DNA of 64,000 bases, taken from Trichosphaerium sp. ATCC 40318. Its lineage: Eukaryota > Discosea > Flabellinia > Trichosidae. Position 1 is the first letter of the stretch; every line of letters begins with the position of its first letter. The DNA is taken from positions 806,001-870,000 of the forward strand of contig JALMLS010000093.1 in NCBI GenBank assembly GCA_038496445.1. The letters are read 5' to 3'. This document shows, one piece after another, positions 45,586 to 56,263 of this stretch. The position numbers were made by a program, and so were the translations under genes. Below the pieces are notes generated by a model, which saw only the letters and a list, made by a program, of their open reading frames with translations, was not told the DNA's origin and did no database searches.

Positions 45586-48500
45586 ATGTTTACACGTACA
45601 AATTTATTGCCTCCGACACAATCGTTGCGGAATGGCAGTGTTTTTCACACAGCGTCTCCTGCGTTGTACCCGCAGCTCACTGACACATCTGGTACTGATT
45701 CAATGCAATGGACAGCAACAACACGAGCTACAAGGTACTTGGGCAAAGAAATTACTAGCGTTTGCCTGACAGTTGCCGTTAAGGAATCCAGGCGTCGTAC
45801 ATCGCAGTACGCGTCATGTAATGGCTGTACATAGTAGAATGCCTCAAATTGTCCTGGAAGCGTTATATAACGTTCAAGGTGAGTAATATGCCATTATGAG
45901 ACTGTGGCGCGAAATAGTTTTGAAACCTCGTTTACTTTTCACTAGTAAAAGATCCAGCACAGTGTAGCGCAAAAATAGACGCGTCAGGTTGGGCGTGGCT
46001 AATTACAAATGGCACAATGCAAGCATCTCCCAGACTCTTTGCTTGGCAGGTCCCTAGGACTTCTTCATCGAAAAGAGTACGTGTTAGCACCTGTCAACTA
46101 CTTTTTGAAAATAAAAAACCAACCCATCAACCACAGGCAACCAATTGCTCCGATTTCCTTCTACACCAACCAAAGAAGCCTTACACAGCCGATCTCATCG
46201 CTTTGCTTGAAAGTAGGAATGGTGTAAACAACTCACAACACGTTTTATTGATTGCTTGTTCTCCTGAAGTACGCCTTAGAAACAAGTCTTGACGCTGTTT
46301 TAAGTGCACTTTGCTAACGGTTTCATTAGGGAAGAGTAACTCTTGCATCAACAGATGGAGAACACAGAACGAATGACAAGTTTATCGCACTGAAACAAGG
46401 AGAGCAATGTACAAACGTTGCGACACTCGGGGTACGTCTTATATATCTAGTATTGTGAGCGCTGGCATGTATTCATTTCTCTTGGTTGTAATTCAGTGCG
46501 GTTCGGTGCGTGGAGCGTTGAGAGTCAGTGATGTTTAAACGTGTTATTTTTTTTTTTAATGTGCTACACCAAATATTACAGTTTTACCTCTTTACAATTT
46601 TTTTTGCCATCCACCCTCTTTGTTATTACTCCTTATCTTATCATCTCATCAAATAGTACTCACAGAATGAGACACCAGTTCTTTCGACGCTTTTTGTTTT
46701 TGTCAAAGCCACCTCTCTTTTGTAAAACCAGCTTTGCTGCTTGCTCAAAGGCAGCTTTTACATTTTCTGATGTTTTAGCACTTGTCTCGAAAAATACGCA
46801 ATATGATCCCCATTGTTTGGCCTAGTATATCGCGTCAACAACTTGTTATTCTCATTTTTGTTTATTTGATATCTATTTACCAGTGCTTGTGCGTCTGTTG
46901 TAGCTACAGCTCTTTCATCTGTGAGATCGCATTTGTTACCAATCTTTAACTAAAGTTAATCTTTTTGCACATTTCAAGCTTACTTTTTAGACGTGTACGT
47001 ACTACAACAATAGGTATATTCTCTTCGTCTTTTGTTTCCGATAGCATACGGTACGTGTGTTTGAGCTCGTTGAATGAGTTTGTGTCAGTGATAGAGTATA
47101 CAAGTAAGAATCCTTCTCCTTGTTCCATATACAAATCTCTCATTGGCGCGAAGTTATCCTACAAAATGTCACGTGTGAATTTTTTTCTTTTTAAACCACT
47201 TTGTTATTTCTATTTTTTGAAATGCCGTATCGATCACGTGTAGTGATTTTTTTGGTGAAAGAATACTTCAAAAAAACCAAAAAGCGTACCGCTCCGCATG
47301 TATCTGATATTTCCAACATGAATGGGTCTCCATCGATGTCACAAACCTAAAGGGGTGGCGTTGGTATGGTATTTAGTTGTTTTTTATTATCAAAAGCGAA
47401 ATAGTTACCTTTCGATATGTTTCTTCAATTGTTGGATCTAATACGCGTCAAAAACACCTAACGTATAAGTAAACGCAGTACACCGTACCGTACTCTTCAA
47501 TGAACTTGTTATCCGTAAAACAAATAGTAATGGCGGATTTTCCCTAGCAAGTGTTATTTATTGTTGGTTAAAGAAGGGCATGCAAATCCAAGTTCTTTGG
47601 GTGAAGAAGTCTTTTCTTTCGCCAAAAAATTAGACCGCTGACCTGTAGCATATTCTAATTTGAAAGTGCTCAAAGCGTTACAAAACATGTGGGCGTCGTT
47701 TCAAACCGTGTGGATAAAAAAAAAGCCCTTTTGAAGCAACACAAATTTACTTACCACTGAACCGACACCTAAGAGCACTAGTTTGATATGTTGCGGACTG
47801 GACCCGTTCTCAGTCATTTTTTTTTATGTATATATATTTCCACACGTGTGGTTACTATACAAATAATACAGTCGCGATATTGTTACGCGATCTTTGGTTG
47901 TTTTCGAAGCCCACCGAAAATATAAGCGATTTTCTCTTTAAGGTCAACGCGAAAAAAAAGCAGCACGATACAACCAATTGGGTGTTTACAGATTTCCTTT
48001 ACCATCAAGCCTCACTTGCTAATAATAACCTTCTTTTTTGGTTTAAAAGGATTAACTCCGTGTAGAATGGCTTCGTCGTTATCACAGATCATCTCCGTGT
48101 GATCTTGGTTACCTTGGATTTGACGTTCCGCGTTTTAACTCCAAAACAAAGCAATCTTGGCTACTTGTCAAACATTTCTTCGTTCATAAGCGGATTTGTC
48201 AGTCAACCTCAAACTACAGCGAGCGTGGTACGTAGTGTATTCGTACAGCGCATTGATGTAGAGTGGTACGTACACACATGTATTTTCGGGAGCTTCAAAA
48301 AAAAATCACGTGAAATTTTTCGTTTGTGATTGTTTTATTTAGGCGTTTATTCATACTCACGAAAGAGAGATTGATTTGTTGGCATATTGGTGGTGGAAAT
48401 GAAAGAGTTCGTTTTTTTTGTCACATATTTTCGTTCAATCTTTTTTTTTTGTTGTTGTTAAAACCTAAAGGCAGTTGTTTCTTTCTCTTTCGAGATTTTA

Positions 48501-51500
48501 TTTATCTATGTAGTTTTTTTATGCTTAAATATCTCTTCAGGTCTTATTCGATACTGTTGTTAGTAGAGCTATTGGTGGTGACAGTGATTGGGATTGTGAA
48601 GTAATTGACGTAACACCAGGAAGATCTATAGATACTTTACTTATATTGCTTGCATACTTTAAACGCAATCGACTCGAGCCCAGTTTATGTGAAGGTATTT
48701 TTAGCTTTAGGCTATATTTATCACATGTGATGTTAACTGATTGTTTAGACACACGATTTACTTTGTTCGAAGCAGATATATCGAGCGGTTCAATGATATT
48801 TAAGCATGTAAAACATATATTCAATTCACCACGAGTACGATAACATTCAAACTTCTTTTTTTTTTCAATAAGCGCTGACCGTTTTTCTTTGTTTTGTAGG
48901 CACATCATGAAACTGAAATCCTGAGTTGTTCTATGTGTGTTCCTCAAGGGGGTCCTGCACTGTATGTTTATTGGAGGGATAAAATACTTTGTTCAAGTTG
49001 TATAGAAGAGAATAACAATGAGCAAAATCAATTCAATCTTGTTGAACTTGATGATGTTGTTTCACGCTCACATTTGAGGATATTGGGTTTTTCTGAAGTT
49101 GTAAATAAGGTACATTATAATTTGAGTATTTTTTGATAGATAACAGCTAACTATTAATAAAAACAGGGTGTGTTTCTTCTTCCAGATCGTGGTGTTATTT
49201 CAATTTCACGAAGTGATTTAAAAGTAAGTATTTTTATAAACGACTGCCTGCTTAGTGTTATATTAGCTTGGTGGTAAACAGGCTGTTTCTGCTCGAATAG
49301 ATGCTGGTATATTGAAAGAGCTAGCACCTCTTGAAATACGACAAAGACGCCTTATGGAAGCATTTAAACAGTTTGTGTCATCATCACATGTACGTGAATT
49401 GTAATTATAGTAACAGTTGTTGTTTTGACAGTTTTGTTGGTAGGCGGACAACCAACTCATATACCCATTCTTGATGCCCGGTGTAAATCTCAGTGAACCT
49501 ATAGAATGGCTTAGTCTTCAAATCGTTGATGGTGCACCTAGTAGTAATCCACGGTGGGCAGAAGATGGAGGTATGTCTCTTTTTTGATTGCGATCAAACT
49601 TACTCTATTTTAAAGACGAAAGCGAAGAGGCAACATCGCTTCTCATCAAGCGACAGTTAGCTGAAAAGAATAGTAAACATGCCAATCTCTTATCATTTTT
49701 ACAAACAACTGGACTATGGGATAAGGTAAGAATCAAAAACCATGTTTTGTTTTCTGTTTGGTTTTGTTGGATTCAAAGATGGCACTAAGTTAATACATTG
49801 TAGATTGGTTCCAAAACTAAATCTATTGTTGCTGAACACGGTGAGAAATTGGCTGGTACAATTAGTCTACGTGAAGTACAGAATCATCATGCAAAGGAAG
49901 ATGATGCTCGTGTTATCTTTAGAGATTTATTCCAACTTGTTCTTCTTGCACGTGGTATGTAAAAAAGCCTATTTGATAGACTCTTTATTTTTCGTAACAA
50001 AAGAATATATTGCTAATAAGTACTCACTAGGTGGAAGTCACCAGGATATGCGTAAAGTAACTCAAGATATTTTTTATAGAAGTGTATCTGAATCTCATCA
50101 AATTCTTGAAAAAACTGTCGGTCTCTATGCTAGTCGTAGGGATAGATACGATGGCAAGAAACGATCTATTGTCCTACGTGCTGTTATTTTAATCTTTCAG
50201 GTGTGTAACTTTTAAACAGATGCCACTGTTGTTTGTTTTTTTATAGCTTGCTGATTTTTTTTAAAGTCGTTCTTGACTGGCGCTTTGGGTTATAGGTCAG
50301 ATTTTAGTACTATTCTTGTAAGTGCAAATCCAAGCGTTGAAGAAATGCCACGGTTTTGGTCAAATGATCCTGGCCTACAAGCACATATCCTACAAGTTAT
50401 TGAGGTAAGAATAGTTTAGTAGTAAACAACAAGTTAATATTTTTTTAAGTTTACAACAAACTACATTGACGAATTACTTGGAAACGATTCATCTCTGGAG
50501 TCCCAGGAAGTGAACGAATTTGTTACACATTATCACACGCTCGTTGGGTTACTTCTAGGTCGTTATAAAGAGCGTCTACGCTCAATGTCAAGGTAAATAG
50601 ATAAGACTATGAAATTATCCTTTGGGTAGCTAACTTTGTGTTAGATCTGAGCAAGGTACTTCAAAGGAGGCTTTGGTGCAATATGGTCGTACTAGACTCA
50701 ATTTGATAATGCCTTTGGTTCATTGGAAACAAAAAGATAGAGCATACAGCCTAGCAGCTGAATATGAAGAACATGAAGTTCTTATTCTTCTCGCTGATGA
50801 AAGAGATGATTTTGTGAATGACCTTGGTAGCTTCATGTCTAGATATGAAGGTTTTGCAGAATCTGTTTTCCGTTTCTATACTTCACACTCTGCTAGAGGT
50901 TAGTGAGAGTCTACTGTTATTGTAAATTAATTATATTACTCGTTAGGCAAGACATGGAAGCTTTTAGAAGTTGCCAAGGCTTATCCACAACATCTTGACG
51001 AATTCTTAAGTAAGGATCAGCTTCACTGGCTTCATGCAGTTGATATGGTACGTTGTATAGTATACATCTGTTTTTAAAGATGCTTACACACTTTATAGCG
51101 CCGTATGGATGATGCAAGCAAAGCTTTAATTGATCTGGCAGATACACAAGATAACTTGGAAGACAGAACGAATTTGTTTTGTTTAAGCAAGTTAGCGGCA
51201 TTAGCAGATGGTGGTCCAGGTTAGCTTTTTAGTTTGTCTAGGTGTGTTGTAACTAATTGGTTTCGTTTAGGCGCTGATACCCGTGTACAAGATGAAGCAG
51301 TGACACAGCAGAAGATTCAACAGCAGATTGCTGCTATAATACAAAAGTGTCCGCTTTATGGACATGAAGATATTACATACAAGCTTAACAAGGTATTTCA
51401 AAACAGACTTCGCTTTTAGTGGTTTAATATACGTTATGTAGGGTATATATCTATCTCCTCAAGATATTATCGAAGGTTGCCTTTGTCGTAAGCTTGGTGA

Positions 51501-52340
51501 AACCGAAGAAACAGTCATTGAATGCTCCTTGTTGGCGTTGGATACTTGGAGATTCTCTTCTAGGGTACCGTTTAAGTTTTTTTTGCTACGAACCATTCAC
51601 GTGAAATTGAGGATAACAAAAAGTTGTTCTACAAAACACGTGATAACAGTTTTATTGAGACGCACTTTTTTTTCTCTTTAGTTTTTGTACAGAAAAAAAA
51701 AGTTTTTTGTTACCGTTTCTTTTCTATTTGTCTGACAAGGTTTTTAGCATATTGCCTCAGATGAAACTAGTAGTAATTTAATATTGTATATTTGGACAGA
51801 AATTTTAACTTCAAGCACACGTATGCCTTGGACTGAAATTGCAGCTAGAAGGGTTGAAAGTAGTATGTCTGATGTTGATATTATACAGAATATTCGATAC
51901 TCTATATTCTTTAGAACAGCTGGTATGGTGAGCGATGGTGTGCCAATGGCTATAAGTACGTTATTGTAAAACTGTTCGGACTGAAAGACTACATTGAACC
52001 TTGCTACGACTTAAAAGATTTTCATCACTTTTTTTTCTTTCTTCTTTACTTATTGTTTGTTATAGGTCTTTTGTCAGAAGAGATATTCCATGCAGCTGCT
52101 GAAAAATATATCCAAAAGGTTTTGGAAGCAAACCCTTCTTATGAGTACACAGATATCCTACGTGAATTGCTTAAACTTGCGTATACTACACTTATGGAGG
52201 AGATTAAGTCAGCTGAAGAACGTGGATTGATTCAGTCACCTAGATCCAAAAATGGAGATGGTATTGTTGCTAAAGTAATTGCAGATGGTAAAAGAGATAA
52301 AGGTTGGAATGGTCCAACGGACATGGTCACTGGTTATTAA
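45586..52340 (+). CDS. NUP133: Nucleoporin Nup133, with a gene nested in one intron
   Basis: Y-complex scaffold of the nuclear pore. The N-terminal beta-propeller begins VVHRSTRHVMAVHSRMPQIV and VKDPAQCSAKIDASGWAWLI (Nup133: DESGWAWLV-like). It continues after a long intron with NGFVVITDHLRVILVTLD and LGYLSNISSFISGFVSQ. The helical stack includes SEEATSLLIKRQLAEKN, FVNDLGSFMSRYEGFAESVF, and the signature LHWLHAVDMRRMDDASKALI / NLFCLSKLAALAD. It ends NGPTDMVTGY-TAA. At least 20 exons. The intron ending at 48065 is 1560-1634 nt (donor 46506 or 46432), against about 50 nt elsewhere, and contains the Ras-family gene on the other strand. Both ends are phase 0. Confidence 0.88.
46660..47817 (-). 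CDS. Ras/Rap-family small GTPase, nested in the Nup133 intron
   Basis: ATG 47817. G1: IKLVLLGVGSVGKSAIT, split by an intron. Switch I: DPTIEETYRK. G3: LEISDTCGADNFAPMRDLYM, so the usual DTAGQE is DTCGAD, with Ala in the position of the catalytic Gln (Rap has Thr). EGFLLVYSITDTNSF is strongly Rap/Ras-like. G4: IGNKCDL; G5: FFETSAK. The C-terminal hypervariable region is basic (DKNKKRRKNW) and ends CLIL-TGA, a CAAX box that predicts geranylgeranylation. Six short introns of its own. The whole gene lies antisense within one Nup133 intron. Confidence 0.9.
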
Positions 52341-52611
52341 CAGTGCCTTCCACCCTTGCTTGGAAGAAAGGAAAAAAAAGTGTAAGATAAAATAAAATCA
52401 CCAGTTTTTTTTGTAAGATTCATCGTTCAAAAGTTGGTATCTATACCATATAGGACAATGAACGTAGTCTAAACTATTTCCACTGATCATACTATCTGAA
52501 ACACCATTTGTGGAGTTTCTTATCTACAAAGATAAGCCAGTTATGTGTATTTTTACCCTGAAATAATACAATTTATTTTTTTTCAAATCAAAAAATAATA
52601 ATTCTAAGTGT
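52341..52611. other. Convergent 3' intergenic region
   Basis: Between Nup133 and the MORN pseudogene; AT-rich, no feature. Confidence 0.4.
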
Positions 52612-53816
52612 TTAGGAATTCATTTCCCTTCCGCTAACATAGTGGGAGTGCTTACGCAATTGACCATCTGCAAACCACTGTTTGTATTCTCCTTCTAATT
52701 TACCTTTAAGGTAGCTATGGCACTGTGATAACTGACCATTAAAGTACCAGTCCTTGCAAACTCCTTCTTTTTTGTTGTTGACCATATTGTGCTGCTTGTG
52801 TAAGTTTCCATTTTCGTGCCACTTCTTGTATACTCCATCTAGTTTATTGTCTATATAATGACAATACTCAAGCATTTTTCCTTGCCGAGACCACATCTTC
52901 CTCTCGCCTTCTAGCCTACCATTGACTAATGACATTGCTTCAACATTTTCCCACCTAAATACCACTGTGTAAACTCTCCTTCCAGCTTACCATTGGCATA
53001 GCTACACACTAATTCTAATTGACCAGAGCTAAACCACTTCTTTAGTCCACCATGCAACTCGTCACATGTAAAATTACGCTGAGATTTTAAACTGCCATCC
53101 TTGTACCACATAGTGCACTCTCCGTCAACCTTATCATTTGTATACTGATATAGTGTGCTCAATCCTCCATCATCATGCCACTCCTTGTATTGTCCTTCTC
53201 GTAAACCATTTACATAAATAGTCTTTGCTGATAACTGGCGATTTACAAACCACCACTCAAGACATTCTCCTTCAATCTTACCATGGATATAATTACTATG
53301 CTTGCATACCTGACCACTAAAATTCCATTTTTTATACTCTCCTTCTGGCTTATCATCAGCATATGTGCAGTGCTTTGCCAGTTGGCCATTTTGTATGCCA
53401 CTTATTGTAGTCTCCCTCAAGCTTACCTTTGGTAAAAGTACCTTGCATGCATAAGTTACCATTACTATACCATTTTTTGCACGTTCCTTCCTTGGAACCA
53501 TTCACAAAATAATCCTCAGCTAACAGTTGACCATTGTCGTGCCAATTCTTGAAAGTTCCGTACGAGGAAGACCATGTCTCCAACTATTTAGACGTGAAAC
53601 CTTTAATCTGGGCGATGCATCATGCTCGCCATCCACGTATTTGTATTGAAGCCATTTTCCATGCTTGCACAAATCACAATCAAACCTTGTTGTCATTGCG
53701 GTGCTTTTCGATAAAACTGGCCATTTCGCGTATAGTGCGATATCTAGTTCAAAAATATCAAGTTGAAGCTCCAGCGGAAGGCGCAATAAGGGACAACTCG
53801 ATTTTGACATGTTCAT
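52612..53816 (-). pseudogene. Intronless F-box / MORN-like (YwqK-type) repeat pseudogene
   Basis: Begins MNMSKSSCPLLRLPLELQLD, an F-box-like start (ATG 53816). It is followed by about 15 repeats of the form GxxxxWxxNGQLxxxxxYxxGKLEGEYKxW: KLEGDYNKWH, NGQLAKHCTYADDKPEGEYK, NGLREGQYKEWHDDGGL, ANGKLEGEFTQWYLGG, NGNLHKQHNMVNNKKEGVCK, KGKLEGEYKQWFADGQL. Repeats fall in three frames (breaks near 53,580, 53,390 and 52,940), with no intron signals at the breaks, so the gene is broken. Repeats like this are widespread in giant viruses of protists and in bacterial YwqK proteins. Paralogous F-box stub at 18937-19005. An intronless copy in this intron-rich genome suggests transfer or retro-origin. Confidence 0.75.
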
Positions 53817-54038
53817 CTGTTTTTATTGGTTAATATGAACTCGTACGTGTAGTATTGGTACCTTTGTCTTTGAATACAAAGAATTGCTTTCGACTTGGCT
53901 GTGATGCAATTGTTTAACTTTAAAGACCGAAAGCGGACATCAAAACTGAAAATTCGCATCTTTTGGCGTTATCTTCGACAACTCCATAATTCATAAGGTC
54001 TAGAACAACCCAACACTTCAAGGAAGGTGTACGTAATA

Positions 54039-56228
54039 ATGTATTACGCACCAGCAACGAAAAGGGGAAAATTGGCTGACACTCGTGCCAAACTATCCTC
54101 AAGTACGTTTTCAACGCCCAGGTACTTTTGTTGAAGCGTGTAACTGTTTTATAGGCGTTACAATTCAAACTCTACCAAATGAGGTGTTATGGTTGATTTT
54201 GTCGTTTATATGGCCAGAAAAGTATGTATTCTGCGGTTTGAAGCTTTGGAAAGTATGTAAACGATGGCGTAAGACAATTGCATCAAATGTAAGTCATACC
54301 TTCATTTTACGTAGCGTAACGTAATACAAGGCGTATTTTGTAGATATGTGGGGCTATATAACGGTACATACAAACTATCCATAACTTTACCTAAATAGTT
54401 GCTGAGGTTGAAACTGAGCTATGGGAAGAGTTGCTGTCCGTATGTGCCTCCAGTGCACTTACTTTACGATGTCCCACATCGTTCACACGTGATAAATGTG
54501 CGTAAAATGAGGTATAAATAGCATTGAATGCTGAATAGTGGTGTAGCTCCGTGGTTTGCTATTACACAGCTTCGTAATCTTCGACGGCTTGAAATTCCAA
54601 GGTTAGTTATTGATTGTTAGCTCTTTCAATGCTGCCCTGTTTACCGATGTAATGTAGGCTTTCTGTTTTAACCAATAGTGGCTTTGAGGATGTAATACGA
54701 AAAATGACTTCACTGGAGGCATTGGATTTGGAGTGCTATATTGATGAAAAGTCAGATAAACTTAATCTATTGTTTCGTTCACAACTTTTAGAAAAATGAA
54801 CAGTATTTGCAACTATTGCACTCACCTTACATATCTCAGCGTATCGAATGGACCTATATCTCAAATATCTCATTTGGTTGGCCTCAAAGACCTTGGAGTT
54901 GTTCGTATTGAGGTCAGTAAAGTGAAGGATAATTTGTTAACCAAAAGTCATTAGCATTTGGACATATCACAGTTTACTTCTCTACATAACCTTGAAGTTC
55001 TGGATATATCTCACGCAAAGGATGGTATATCTTTTGCTTTTCAAGTATTGAAACGTTGTATTTAATATTCATATCAGGTGTTAGACGTGTTGATATGCTT
55101 CCACGTTTCACTAAGCTCACAAAATTGGTTAATATAACTATCAATGCAAACCAAAACGGTATTTGTTGTTAACTATCAAATGGTACTTACTGGTGTTAGA
55201 CTTTTTCAAGAATGTGCTAAGAAATTTGACAACACTGAACACTCTTGTCACTACAGCTGCGAATATAGAGTGCGTGAAACATTCCAGCCACAGTCTGTAA
55301 CTAGAACCATAGCAAAACAGAATTCAGAGCAATACAACAACTGCCGTCATTGAGAAACTTGAACCTTGCTGGATCAACCCTCATTGATCCAAGTTTTGAT
55401 GGTAATTATTTATTTAAACTCTTTACTTACTCTCTCTTCATAGGTTTGGAGGGCCTTGTTTCTCTTAATTTGTCGTATTGTGACTTATCAGTTCAGTACT
55501 TTGAAAAACTGATGTGTCTTACAAATCTACAGATATTGAAACTTGGTGGACCAATGTGTGATAAGCACAAGGTCGGCTATGTTTTCAATAATATCACCAA
55601 ACTTAGCGCTCTTCAAACGCTATGCTTGGGTATTATTAACATAAAGTTACCTCAAGACTTACCATTGTCTAAGCTTCCTAACTTAAAATCATGTACGAAA
55701 AATGTTTCATCCTGTTTTTCACCTTGAGTAGTCTCAATGACAGGTGCAACATTCTCATTTCCAACACTATATGATATAGTCAGGTATTGTGATTCTTTAA
55801 CAACATTGAGGTTAGCACAGTGCAGTCCAATGTTTAGTGCTAAAGGTAGGAATAATGTGAGAATACTGTTTTGATTCAATTTGGTTTTTTAGATGTAGTT
55901 AAGTTGCTCCTCTACTGCCGGCCTTTAAAAGAGTTTCAATTGGATAAGATAATGTTCAACCTGTTTGATTACCACAAACTATTGCAGTTACCTTTTATCT
56001 TTATCATACAGGAGTATGCTATTGGATATTTAAACATTTTTAAGCAATACAGCATTGCCAGCAAAAGTTGGGAAGATTGTATTGCACAGGTGTAAAAACT
56101 CTACAAAACACTCCTTTACAATCAACAACTGTTCCTTTTTCACATAGGTCAGTGTAAGTTCCAGCATACAACCGTCATACGATCTTGTAAAATACACTCA
56201 AACAAACCAGCAAATCATTGTAGTGTAA
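54039..56228 (+). CDS. F-box / leucine-rich repeat protein
   Basis: ATG 54039 (MYYAPATKRGKLADTRAKLS). The F-box at about residues 24-65 reads VTIQTLPNEVLWLILSFIWP then VCKRWRKTIASN. After several exons, LRRs follow: LRNLRRLEIPR, MTSLEALDLE, LTYLSVSNGPISQISHLVGL, NLEVLDISHAK, LRNLNLAGSTLIDPSFD, GLVSLNLSYCDLSVQYFEKL, NLQILKLGGPM, ALQTLCLGI. It ends QTNQQIIVV-TAA at 56228. Likely an SCF ubiquitin ligase substrate receptor. Clean short introns distinguish it from the broken intronless F-box copies. Exon joins in 54,350-55,150 are approximate. Confidence 0.65.
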
Positions 56229-56263
56229 TGTTTTTTATTTACAAATTGTACATGATGTTTTAT

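Noticed and set aside
48066-52340. Separate Nup155-like gene
   Set aside because: The LHWLHAVD / LSKLAALA signature is Nup133-specific, and the upstream propeller exons join in phase 0.
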